NCBI GenBank assembly: GCA_031835245.1
Contig: JAVKOQ010000589.1
Location: 1 to 25,315 of the forward strand
Direction: 5' to 3'
From: Balamuthia mandrillaris
Lineage: Eukaryota > Discosea > Longamoebia > Balamuthiidae
Length of the DNA stretch: 25,315 nt
Shown: piece after piece, positions 9,249 to 19,164 of the stretch
How positions within the stretch are numbered: the first letter of the stretch is position 1
Layout of the letters: the number at the start of each line of letters is the position of its first letter
Position numbers and translations under genes: made by a program
The notes under the pieces: generated by a model
What the model was told of the DNA's origin: nothing
What the model saw: only the letters and a program-made list of their open reading frames with translations
Databases searched by the model: none

Positions 9249-12232
9249 ATGAATGGCTGTGTGTGGCTACTACTGTTGGTTTGCGGTGCCGTTCATGTGT
9301 CTGCTCTCACAGGTGAGGTCTGCGGTCTTGCCGCTCAACGACGTTCCGTAGTTCTGCCACTGAAAAAAAAAAAAAACAAGGTTATTTTGTGCCACAAGCG
9401 ACCGTACAGAACCCCCCCGACTGTCCTTCACGCAAACCTTGTGGGGACCTTTTCTCCGAGTTATCGTCAGGCCATTTCGATGAGTACGTGTTGGCCGGTG
9501 GCACTTATAATTTTGGATTCCCTATCGTCTTCTCGAAAAGCGTTACCATAAGGTGTCTTTCATGCTTTTTTTTTAAAACACTTTTGTTTTAAAGTTTATC
9601 GTGAAACACAGAAAATGGACGGAACGAGGAGCAAACGAACCAGACCCAGTTCTTGTTGGAGACATCGGCGCCACGAGCGAAGGCTGCTTCAACGTCAGCG
9701 ATGAGGCTCTCCCCGCTGGCTCCAGCTTCAGCTTTAACGACATTGTTGTGGAATGCACCGGAACGGCTTTTCACTTTGTGAGCTATCAGATGATGTCCCT
9801 CGACCTGAGCGGCGTCACGATAAGAAACTCTGACGGGGGGCTTCGAGTTCGTTCCGATGGAATGGAACTGTTGGCACAAGTCACGACCAGAAACGTGGTT
9901 ATACAGAACGTTTCGTGTGATCTTTTGCATAACAAAGGTAAACCAATGCAAGAATGAGAGAAGATACAGAGAGAACCGACTGACCTTTTTGTTTGACAAA
10001 CAAACACAGCAATGTACCTGAGGAAGGTGAATTGGGAGTTCATGAATGTTAGCTTCATAAGCAACTGTGCTGGAAGAGATATGAGTAAGTTGTCTTTTAT
10101 CGGCTGCTTCTTGGATTGTTGTTCTTTGTTGTGCCGTTCTCCTCTTGTTTCTTTTGGTTTGCCTGCGTTGTTTCTAAACTTTATTGTTTGAAGCAATAAC
10201 AGCAGTGGATTACTCCATTGCAAGGAGTAATGGCGGACTGCTCCTGTTTCAAGACCACATCCTGGGTCCGGCGGAAGGCAAATTGTTGAGCATTTATTTT
10301 TCTACTTTCACCACGGACCACACGATCGTTGAGTTTTCTGGAAACTCGGCCCAGATGTCAGGTTTTTATCTTTAGTTTTTTATCGGTTTAGTTGCAGCTA
10401 AACTTTTATTGACTTTTTTGTCTGTCGTTTTTCTTCTCCGTTCTTCATTCTTCGTTCTTGTTCCTCTTCTTCTTCTTGTTCTTCTTGTTCTTCTTCTGCT
10501 TCTTCTCTTCATCTGCTTCTGCTTCTGCTTCTGCTTCTGCTTCTGCTTCTGCTTCTGCTTGCTCTGCTTCTGCTTCTGCTTCTGCTTCTGCTTCTGCTTC
10601 TGCTTTTGCTTCTGCTTCTGCTTCTGCTTCTGCTTCTGCTTCTGCTTCTGCTTCTGCTTCTGCTTCTGCTTCTGCTTCTATATGCCAGTGGTTGTGCATG
10701 GCTCAGGTAAATGGATAGCAACAGGCCCTATTTCCTTCCTTCAAAACTCGTTTTCTTCTGGCTTGCTTTCCATAGGAGATATAGCACAAATGAGCAGCTT
10801 GATCCCTCTCCATCTACAGGGTAACTCGGGTGATATCTTTGACTTTGCCTCATCTCCACAGGCCGAAGTTTGCGTCATTCCATGCCATGACGACCGTTTA
10901 AGCATTTGCAAGTGCAATGATCTACCGTTGCTCTCTTTCGGTACTTCTTCACTGGGCGATTTGCTATCCGTTTCGGCTTTGCCTGCTTCTCGCCTCTCTT
11001 TCTCTCTTCCTGTGCTGAAGATTGAAGGTGCCGGAGCATATCCATCTCCCGACTTGCAACTCCCTCTTCGAGTTCATCCACAGGATGGCGTATTTTCTTA
11101 TGGAACCGACTATACAGTTTATCCATCCCCTTCCAACACCTCTGACGGTTCGGTTAGAGCGGTTCTTAACTTACCTCAAGGACAAAACAAAGCTTTGTTC
11201 ATCATCACGAAGCATGCTTCCTCAAACAAAGAAGGCCTCATCACCATTGAAGTGGATACAGCCACTCTTTTGACGCATGACTCTTCTTCCTTCTTCGTAT
11301 CCACAAACAGAATGCAGCTTCTGATAGAACCTTTTCCACTGGAGCACCTGATGCCAAACCAAACCTTTCAAAGTGAAAACAGCACCCTAGGGGTGAGCTT
11401 TCCGAACGAGAACAAACCGGATCATACGCTCTCCCAACGAGGCCAACACGATCGCTCTGTCACCGCTCGTTTCGTTGCTTTGGTGGAGGTTGATGCAGAA
11501 GGAAGCACTGTCAAAAACGTTTCTTTGCAAGAGATAGAATTCGTTGCTTCGTCTTCATCGGATAGCACAAACAACGGACTCGTTGCATGGTCAGCTTTGC
11601 TCACTGACCTACCAACGGTAATGGAAATAGCAGTGGCCTTCTCTCTGTTCGCGGAGGAGCGCCGTATCAACTTTGCAGGAGTGGAGCAGGTCATAGCGGC
11701 CAACACCCTTAAATGGAGCTTGTTCCTCTCTTCCTGGCCCTTCCAACACCACAACCATTCCTTGCGACTTCATCTCTCTATCATCAGCCAAGACGGACCG
11801 ATTTTAGAAAGTGTGGAAGGAACGGACGAGAAGAACGGGTTGTGGAAGTTACTTTTGAAGAAAAAGAACACGGAGATTCCGATAAACGTTTTACCTTTAG
11901 CTCTTCTTCTTGCGGGAGAAGATGAAGAAACGACACCGGTGAATGTTGCATGGAAGGTAGAGGAGCAAGTGTTGATTATCGAGTTGCCGTTCTTCGAAGA
12001 TGCTTCTTTATTATTGGACCCAGACATGTCTTTACTGGTGACCGATGCCGAGGATGATGGAGAAGAGGCGGACGATGGGCTGTGGTGGAAGATAATGGTA
12101 CCTATAGTGGTGGCCTTGGTGGTGGTGGTAGCTGTGGTGGTGGCTGTGCTTGGCACAGGGATATCGAGAAGGAGAAACCAACGAAGAACCGAGAAACTGA
12201 TGGTACGGATGCGAAGCCAAACCGAAGATTAG
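9249..12232 (+). CDS. Type I membrane protein, beta-helix-like ectodomain (paralog B of three)
   Basis: Exons: 9249-9312, 9381-9552, 9612-9937, 10010-10084, 10194-10361, 10689-12232; 2349 nt, 782 aa. The signal peptide is MNGCVWLLLLVCGAVHVSAL. It is followed by DCPSRKPC and HFDEYVLAGGTYNFGFP, matching the beta-helix start of paralogs A and C, then IQNVSCD and SNGGLLLFQD segments. The last exon opens with GSGKWIATGPISFLQNS, has a Cys cluster (CVIPCHDDRLSICKC) and the conserved core ANTLKWSLFLSSWPFQ. It ends with an acidic stretch (TDAEDDGEEADDG), a transmembrane helix (about 735-758) and a basic tail of about 24 residues. It lies 192 bp downstream of paralog A on the same strand, consistent with tandem duplication. 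Molecular function unknown; surface recognition or adhesion is an inference. Confidence 0.87.
10505..10679 (+). repeat. CTTCTG hexanucleotide array in intron 5 of paralog B
   Basis: About 27 units of CTTCTG with two small interruptions (near 10559 and 10603) fill the 3' half of the 328-nt intron 10362-10688. They stop about ten bases before the CCAG acceptor. The array is open in all six frames and yields artificial Ser-Ala, Glu-Ala and Arg-Ser repeat frames. Paralog A has TTG/TTC triplet repeats at the same place, while paralog C's shorter intron (14184-14264) carries a poly-A/C tract on the plus strand. Confidence 0.93.
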
Positions 12233-12618
12233 ACACAAACCAACAATACGGTTCACAGAGTAAGCAAACAACAAAAGGGTGGGCGCCCGTTGAGCAGTAA
12301 TAGTTCACTGGTATTTAACTGATTTACTTCAAAAATGTGTTTAACGGAATAATATCTTTGATAACTGTCTGCTGCTATCCCCCGTTGGTTTGTATTTTAA
12401 ACGTTTCTGAATGAAGTACCTTCTTTCATTTACGTGTATGCAGTAATGTTGACTGTGTTAAAGCCCGTAGAGCGGGATATGGAATACGAATGCCTTGTGT
12501 TCTGTTGTGTTTGTTGTTTGCCTGCCTGATTGCTCTCTTAGGGATAATAGATCTTTTCATTGGAGGACAATCAGCTGAAATGGATTCGCAAAGAAAAAAC
12601 AGGAGAAAAGGGGTTATT
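12233..12618. other. Intergenic between convergent paralogs B and C
   Basis: This 386-nt stretch separates the stop codons of the tail-to-tail genes B (+) and C (-). No gene was found. It should contain both polyadenylation regions; candidate A/T-rich signals include TTTAACGGAATAATATC near 12340. Confidence 0.65.
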
Positions 12619-15541
12619 TTATGAAAAATTCTCTTCACAAGAACCAGATTTCAACTTGTTGGCCACTTTCACCCTCCTCTGCTTGCTTCTTCTCTTCAAC
12701 ATGGTGACACCCACCACCGCAATCATAACCACCACCGCCACCACCAACACCACCACCACTGGCACCACGATCTTCCACCACAGTCCGTCATTCTCATCCT
12801 TCTCCTTTCCTTCTTCTTCTGCTTCTCCCACCAACAATGACATATCAGGGTCCAACAACAATGAGTGCTCGAACCATGGCAACTGCACCACCATCTCTTG
12901 TTCCATTCCTCTCCATTCTGCCCCCACCTCCGCTCTTTCTCCTTGAGATCCATGAAGTAGAGCCAGGGGTAAGACGTTTATAGGAATCTCTGTGTTCTCC
13001 GTCCTCAACACAAAGGAAAGCACCCCATTCTCCTCCACTTCTTCCACACCCTCAGCGATTGGGCCGTCCTGGCTGCTGAGGGAGAGGTGAAGCTGCAAGG
13101 AATGGTTGCGATGTTGGAAGGGCCAGGAAGAGAGGAACAAGCTCCACTTGAGGGTGTTGGCCGTCATGACCTGTTCCACGTCCGCAAACTCTATTTCTTG
13201 TTCTTCTGCAAACATGGTGAAGTTCACCTCCATTTTCATGTTCTCCGTCAAATTTACCTTCTTTCCTGTTCCAACTGAGGTGAAGGAGGCGATGTCCGCG
13301 GAGAAGGAGATGAAGGGAACGGCGTGGTTGAGGTTGAAGCTGGTGTTACCCAGCTCTTCCATCAGAAAATCTGTGTCTTGCAAGGACACCATGCTCACCG
13401 GTTCTCCTTCTTGATCCACTTCCATCAAAGTGGCAAACAGAGCGGTGATGGAGTAATTGGCTAGAGGGTGGTTGTCTTGTGGGTCATGGAGGGTAAGGGT
13501 GTGATCCGGTTTGTTGTTGTTCGGAAAGCTGACCGACATCTCGCTTTGTTCAGGTTGGTAGACGGTGCGGTTGGTCAGAGGAATGAAAGGAGCCATCGTT
13601 AATTGCAGGTGGACAGAGGAGAAGAAGTTGACTGCAGAACCCAAGAGAGTGGTTGCGGGGTAGAATGCGACTGTAGCTAATTGGCTCAATGCAGGCTTCT
13701 TCGTGATGGCCAGCTCCGCATGCGAACTGTTTTGTGAGATCTCCAATGTAACGTTCAAAGTGGTTGCGGTAGTGGTAGAAGGCAACGGCTGAATGGTAAA
13801 GTGTTGTGGGTACAACAAACCATCAGTCAGTTCCAATAAAAGAGGAACATGAAAGCTGGAAGGTGCAGGTGGATCGATGACGAGAGGAAAGACAAGCGTG
13901 CCTTCAGAAGAAGTCAAGTACAACAGTTCGGATGTTACGTTCCAAGAAACTAGAGGCAGGTGGTTACAGTCACATTCGCTACCGTTACATGGAATAGCGC
14001 AAAAATAGGTGCTTTCCTCGAGGTCGAATGGCGCGTCAGGGTTGGACAAGACATCATCAAACATCTGGAGAGGCAATAGACTTTGGAATCCGGAGCCAGA
14101 CGCCGTCTGAATCAGGCTGCCCGCCGAGTTCGACTGAAATAGTATCTGCCCAGTGCTTCGCCATTCAGAGCCACTCAGCAAAACTACAAATAGCGAGAAA
14201 CTAATTGGTAAAAACAAAAAAAAAAAAAAACAAAAACAAAAAAGCAAAAGAACAAGAGAAATACCGAGGCTGCCTATCGAGGCCGTATTATTGAAAAAGG
14301 ATACATGGGTGCGATCCAAAACAAATGTGGAACCTTGGATGTCAAGCACTGCGCCATCGGAGCTCCCACGATTGTTACTGAAGACGAGGGAGCCCCCCGA
14401 AGAGATAGCCTCAGTTCCTGCAACATAAGCGACGCTCACTTTTGTATGCAATAACAGACTAATTAGAACCTGGCATAAGAAGAGCTGAAAAAGAGAGAAT
14501 AAGGTACCATAATCGCCACCAAGGCAATTGCCCAGCAAGGTAACGTCCGTGAAAGTCCAGTTTGAATATAATACACACAATGCTTGGGGGAAAGAGCGTT
14601 TTTAAATGAGAAGGAACGAAGCAGAAGAATTTCAAAGAAATGATTTGAAAGTGGAGAAGGTGCTGGTAAAACAACAGAAAACGTACGTTCACCAGATTGA
14701 CAAGAAATGTTGCTAATGATGAGATTGTTCGTTTCCAACAAAAGATTCCATACAATAACACCTCCTGCAGAGTTGCGGATTGTCACGTTGTGCAGTTCTA
14801 AATGTGCATGGCCATCCCCACCATCGAACATGTCGATGGCATAACCGTTACTGCATTGCATAATAATGTCGTGGAAACTCCAGCTGACTAACCCTGTTAA
14901 CGGCTGTTGCATGTCAAGATAGAACAACTTGGAATCAAAGCTTGTGAGGACCACCGGCTCGTTTTCATCTCTTGCCCTCCATTTTCTTTTTGAGTGGATG
15001 CTAAATTCATGAATATTCGAGAATAAAAGAAGAACAAGAACGAGGAAGAAGAACAACAATAACAACCAGATGAAGAAGAACAAGAAGAAGAACAAGAAGA
15101 AGAAGGAGACGAAGAACAACAACTACAACAACTGCCAGATGAACAAGAACAAGAAGAAGAAGAAGAAGGAGGCGAAGAACAACAACTACAACAACTGCCA
15201 AAGAGATAAAAGACCTTAGAGTGAAGGATTTCGTGAGTACAACTCTCGAGTCCACGGTGTAGTCTCCAGAGGCCAACACGTACTCGTCAAAGGTGTTGTT
15301 GGACAAGTATGCAAAAGGATCCGCACAAGGTTCGCTTTGCGTGCAACTGGGATTCAACCCAGCTGCTCCAGTTTCGAAGTAACCTGAAGGTAGGTTTTAA
15401 GCACAGGAGGGGGTTAGTTGCACAAACCGGACAAAGCTTGAAAAAAGAATTGAGCGACAGGTTCATACCAGTTTTAGCAGACGCAACAGAAACCATCAAG
15501 ACCAAAAACAAAACGGAGGTCAAGGCAGTTGCTGCCGTCAT
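12619..15541 (-). CDS. Type I membrane protein, beta-helix-like ectodomain (paralog C of three, inverted)
   Basis: Exons, 5' to 3' on the minus strand: 15541-15469, 15383-15215, 14985-14693, 14582-14508, 14417-14265, 14183-12619; 2328 nt, 775 aa. The signal peptide is MTAATALTSVLFLVLMVSVA. SCTQSEPC and TFDEYVLASGDYTVDS follow, then the beta-helix-like motifs SGGSLVFSNN, VSFFNNTAS and ILFQSNSAGS. The last exon has a Cys cluster (CAIPCNGSECDC), the shared ANTLKWSLFLSSWPFQHRN core, DPDMSLL, an acidic linker, a transmembrane helix (about 724-748) and a basic tail (MLKRRSKQRR). Exon 4 is 75 nt in all three paralogs. Exon 3 is shorter (293 nt) than in A and B (320, 326), and exon 5 is 153 nt against 168. 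Its orientation is opposite to A and B, so duplication was followed by inversion. Function unknown. Confidence 0.88.
15050..15200 (-). repeat. Minisatellite of about 62 bp in intron 2 of paralog C
   Basis: The intron 15214-14986 contains at least two adjacent copies, at about 15076-15136 and 15137-15199 on the plus strand. Each runs from CCAGATGAA through GAA/CAA triplets to CAACAACTACAACAACTG. A more degenerate third copy may start near 15030. The rest of the intron is GAA/AAC triplets. Confidence 0.75.
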
Positions 15542-15913
15542 CTTCAAACGTGTTAACACCAAACAAGCTACAACGGCCTTCCAGAAAATAAATGACGAAT
15601 AAAGCTCCCTAGGAACAAAAAGATAAGCGGAAGCCGATGAATTAAATACACAGCTGACTTCCAAACACTCTAATGATTGCTGTTATGGATATGGAGGGTC
15701 CTCCTCCCTAGGAACAAAACCGAAGCAGGGGTAAATTAATAAAAAGCAACATAAATAGAGTATAAAGGTAATTCATGAAAGTGTGAGAAAAAGAGAAAAT
15801 AATTCCAAAATGAAGGGAGCAAAGCAGTAACTTAAACGTTTTCGCATTATGAGCGAGATAGGCGTTATACTCCACAAGAAAAAAAATTAGATCAACGCAG
15901 GGTTTTAAGCGGC
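15542..15913. other. Intergenic: upstream region of paralog C and 3' region of the F-box gene
   Basis: No gene is supported. A 16-bp exact direct repeat (CTCCCTAGGAACAAAA) lies at 15605-15620 and 15704-15719, i.e. 64-179 bases upstream of paralog C's ATG. It might be a promoter element, but nothing else supports that. The segment nearer 15914 is A/T-rich and should contain the F-box gene's polyadenylation signal. Confidence 0.55.
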
Positions 15914-16984
15914 TTACGCCGGCCAACCTTGGCTCTCGTCCCATGTCGCTTTGAGCTCACCGATGTGGTAACGAGACGGCAGCCATGGATGAAAATCCCA
16001 TTCCGGAGTACGGCCAGGTTGCCGTGTCAACCAGAACCAACATGCTGCCGCCGGTTGTTTCTGAAACAGGGAGTCGAGTGGGGCACTGTAGGCAGAAGTT
16101 GGGGCAGAACCCAACACTTCGCTCTTTGAGAGGGCGGCAATGGTTTGCTCCAACGATTCTATGTCCAGCGAGGTGTTAGTCGGAACAGCGCGACAACCGC
16201 CCACAACCACCGGGCCAAGATAGTAAGGACACATGTGGTCGGGGATGTCATGTCTGGATATCTTGAGAGCGTTCATGACTTGGCCGACTATACGGTCTTC
16301 TGACTTAGCGCTGGTCACAAGCAGGCTGACGAAGATGTTATCGCTATATCGCGCCTCTCCTAGGATACCGTGAAACTCTCTGTATACCTAGGTGGGGGTT
16401 TGGGAAAGTAGCGGTTAAGCAGGTTTCCTATTCTTTCTCTCTATTCCTCCTTCTCCTCCGCTCTCCTCTTGTTTTTATCGTCGTTCGTTCAGTTTTTAGT
16501 CTGCTATTTCCATACGTACCTCGGATCGATGCTCTTCATCAGCAAGAAGTTTATCGCCATCCACAACATAAACAATCTTGGCCGTGTCCTGTTCAGAACT
16601 GATACGGCGCAGATATCCCCTTGGCTTTGGCACTTTGACCACTCGATAGGCCGCCTTTGAGTCCCTGTACGTTATACTATCGTTGAAGGCATGCGAATAA
16701 ATGCTGCATCCGCCAGGGCTGTCAAGGCGTTGACCAAGCCCGTGAATGGGCGTGAAGAGCTGGCAGTATTTTTCAATGAGAGATAAGACGAGATCAAGGC
16801 TGGCATTGTCCATCCCAGCGATAACAAATGTGGTTAGGAAACCTTCTTCCAGATCTTCTTCTTTCTCTTCTTCTTCTTCTTCTTCTTGCTCTCCTGCTCT
16901 TTTAAGCAGCGGTTGTTGCCATACCCTTTTTGAAAAGAAAAAGAAGGTCAAACAAAACGGAAAGAACGTGAAAAAGAACAAATG

Positions 16985-17032
<48 letters not shown>

Positions 17033-17369
17033 CTAGCTGGATACCTGAACATGTGCAAATGAGTTCGAAATAATTTCTTTAACGCGTTATCTTTGTTTGC
17101 TTCCTTGGCCTCTTCTTCCGAGAAGAAGCGCCGCAAGTCAAACGGGACAGAAGGATCCCAATGAGAGGGCGGATAGGTCTCTGCAAAACGTTGTAAGACA
17201 TCACCAGGAGGGCACCTTCTCCACTCGTTATTCAACGCTTCCGCTGTGTCTCTCACGGCTGTTACTTGCGTGACACCCGTTTCCTCGTCGTACTCGTGCG
17301 TGAGTTCATGCAGAGTCTCCTTTTTATTGTTGTACCGTTAAAGAAAGAAAGAAAGAAAGAAAAAAAGAT

Positions 17370-17408
<39 letters not shown>

Positions 17409-17756
17409 AACGACAAGAAAGAAACGACAAGAAAGAAACGACAAGAAAGAAAGAAACGACAAGAAAGAAAGAAACGACAAGAAAGAAAGAAACGACAAGA
17501 AAGAAAAAACACCAACAAGGCTGAAACGCCAAGAAAGCGCACATACATGAACGTAAGGATGAACGCCGGCGTTCTCGCCCCAAAAATCGGCGCCAAAAGT
17601 GCGAAGATAAAGCACAAGCCACAACGACTTCGAGTTGCACGCTTTGTGCAGGGCCGAACAGGTGGTCATCAACCTGGCCACATCAGAAGGCTCCAAATGG
17701 CACAACACCAGCTCCAACGTATTCTCATCCAACAAACCAAGTATGTTCTCTTCCAT
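15914..17756 (-). CDS. F-box protein fused to a degenerate ARF-family GTPase-like domain
   Basis: Exons on the minus strand: 17756-17547, 17319-17045, 16925-16520, 16387-15914; 1365 nt, 454 aa. Residues 8-55 form an F-box (LDENTLELVLCHLEPSDVAR, TTCSALHKACNSKSLW), which would bind Skp1 in an SCF ubiquitin ligase. An acidic linker (about 174-189) is followed by an ARF-like fold. FVIAGMDNASLD at 195-206 sits where ARF has the GLDxAGKT P-loop, but the GKT is SLD. KIVYVVD at 278-284 matches GLIFVVD. The helix EEHRSEVYREFHGILGEARYS and VSLLVTSAKSED match ARF's AREELHRML and ANKQD regions, with NKQD changed. The DVGGQ switch II motif is also absent. It therefore looks like a pseudo-GTPase serving as a binding module, perhaps for substrate recruitment (inference). 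A tail of about 70 residues is unrecognised. An in-frame upstream Met at 17795 is possible; 17756 was preferred. Confidence 0.82.
16987..17029 (-). repeat. (CT)n microsatellite (sense strand) in intron 2 of the F-box gene
   Basis: GA repeats on the plus strand read as CT in the transcript. They start about 16 nt after the donor at 17044 and occupy a third of the intron 17044-16926. Confidence 0.9.
17340..17512 (-). repeat. GAAA tetranucleotide array and GAAACGACAA minisatellite in intron 1 of the F-box gene
   Basis: Plus-strand GAAA repeats at 17340-17409 pass into about six copies of a 14-18 bp unit, GAAACGACAA followed by one or two GAAA. They lie within the 227-nt intron 17546-17320. The variable number of GAAA steps between CGACAA blocks suggests replication slippage. 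The sense strand is pyrimidine-rich. Confidence 0.9.
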
Positions 17757-18086
17757 TTTCCTTTCTTTCTCCTTTCCTACCAAAATACCAATCATTGTTT
17801 AATATTTGAAATATTCGTAGAGTAAATGTGTATTATTTGAAACGGGAGGAGGACCATCATCGAGCAGGCCATCCATCGGCTCTCTGCTCCGCTCGTCTCC
17901 TTGGCCAGCTGACCCCAAAAACGGAGGGGCCATTTCTGATTCGACCTTTCGAAAGGTATTTGTTTTCTATCTTTCTTGTCTTCTTTCCTTTACATTTCTT
18001 TTGGGACAAAGAAAAGGACAATTCTCCATTCAAAAACAAAACTTGAAATGTACACTGGCAACAGCCTGCTTGGTTCCTCTTTCCGT
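17757..18086. other. Intergenic: F-box promoter side and 3' flank of gene 7
   Basis: These 330 nt lie between two minus-strand genes. No coding sequence is supported; short frames here have no recognisable content. It should hold the F-box gene's 5' UTR and promoter (17757 upward) and the polyadenylation site of gene 7. Confidence 0.6.
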
Positions 18087-18868
18087 TCAGTTTAGCAAAA
18101 AGTCAAGAGTCATGCATTTCGGCCGGGCGGCAGTAGTTGAGGCGGCAGTGGTTGAAGCATTCGTTGTGCGGCTCCGTTTTGAAGAGGCCGGGTCGTCGCT
18201 TGCTTCTTTCTCATCATCTCCCTCATCTTCCCTTTCGGCTTCTGTAGCGGTTTGGGAGAAAGAAGTAGCGGTAACAGTAGAAGTAGAGCAAGAAACTGGT
18301 GGCGATGGAGCAGCGTGGAATCCACTGTCGAGGGGAACGCACAAGTGCCATTTTCTCTCTTGCTTTCTCTTCCGCTTTCGTTTGCTGCATTTCACGGTAG
18401 TTTCTCCTTGCTCTTGTTCTGTGCCGCTGCTTTCCGTTTGTTCTCCAGAAAGACTATCTTTCTCTTCTGCAGGAAGCACCACTTGCAACGTTTTGTTAAC
18501 CCAACAAGGTTCCTCTTCCTCGTTTGTTTCTTTTCCCTGCTTCCATGGTTTTATTGTAAAAGTGGAGCTCAACTGAAAACATGTTAGTACCTCTTTTGAA
18601 CGAGAGAGCAAAATGGCAAAGTAGCATAAGCAAAAACTTACTCTCTCTAGACGGGCTTTCTCATCGTTCAGGGCGCAAAAGACAACAAGATTGTGTTGTA
18701 AACTGTGTCCTTCAGCAACACTCAACGTCTTGGTTTGGGACAGCCGCAGCATCGCCATCATGTCTTCTGTTATCATGTGAATCTTTGATAGGGAAATAAT
18801 GTGAACGTGTCGCACGGGTGAGAACGAGAGAGCTAGAAGAGAGCCAGAGAGAGAGAGAGAGAGAGAAC

Positions 18869-18902
<34 letters not shown>

Positions 18903-19164
18903 AATGGAAAAGGACGTGAAAGAAACCCTAGCAGTTATGTTCCCAAGCGCAACACTGTGTTTTTTCATCTCAGCCAGCACTTGTGCTACCACTCCTATTT
19001 CGTTGACTGCCTGTTGCTCGGAGTTTGTTTTTTTAGAAAAAAATAAGAAATGTAGAATGGAACAACAGTATATAAAGTAAGAATTAAGGCAGGCGCATTC
19101 ATCTTGTCGCACCCTCCCCGCCCTCACCTGGCGATAGCAGTGAAAACCGGAGAAAGAAAATCAT
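18087..19164 (-). CDS. Unrecognised protein with helical N-terminus and basic nuclear-localisation-like cluster
   Basis: Exons on the minus strand: 19164-19128, 19006-18927, 18782-18642, 18572-18087; 744 nt, 247 aa. Phases agree at all three introns. Residues 1-90 look alpha-helical (NEIGVVAQVLAEMKKHSVAL, ITEDMMAMLRLSQTK, FCALNDEKARLERLSS). The C-terminal half is low-complexity: acidic and Ser/Thr/Ala-rich, with a strongly basic cluster (KCSKRKRKRKQERKW) that would act as a nuclear localisation signal. The protein ends in MTLDFLLN. I do not recognise the family. The helical part could be a small coiled-coil subunit of a larger complex (inference). Exon 1 is least sure: its acceptor at 19008-19007 was chosen because it is the one that keeps the frame with the upstream ATG. 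Gene 8 ends 677 nt away on the same strand. Confidence 0.62.
18841..18902 (-). repeat. (CT)n microsatellite (sense strand) in intron 2 of gene 7
   Basis: Slightly interrupted GA repeats on the plus strand are CT in the transcript, starting about 24 nt after the donor at 18926. Confidence 0.88.

Noticed and set aside
10505-10679. CRISPR-like regular repeat
   Set aside because: The unit is only six bases with no unique spacers, in an intron of a eukaryotic gene; it is a microsatellite.
10445-10721. Frames encoding EAEAEA, SASASA, RSRSRS or polyCys/Phe
   Set aside because: All are products of the CTTCTG intron array, which is open in every frame. Splice junctions shared with paralogs A and C exclude it from the protein.
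12560-12946. Thr-rich plus-strand frame with NTTTTGTT-like runs
   Set aside because: It is antisense to the transmembrane and acidic C-terminus of paralog C.
15365-15664. Plus-strand frame over the start of paralog C (MQKDPHKVRF)
   Set aside because: Antisense to the signal peptide and second exon of paralog C; no homology or splice support.
17266-17550. Lys/Glu-rich frame that could pass for a coiled coil
   Set aside because: It comes from the GAAA/GAAACGACAA intron repeat of the F-box gene.
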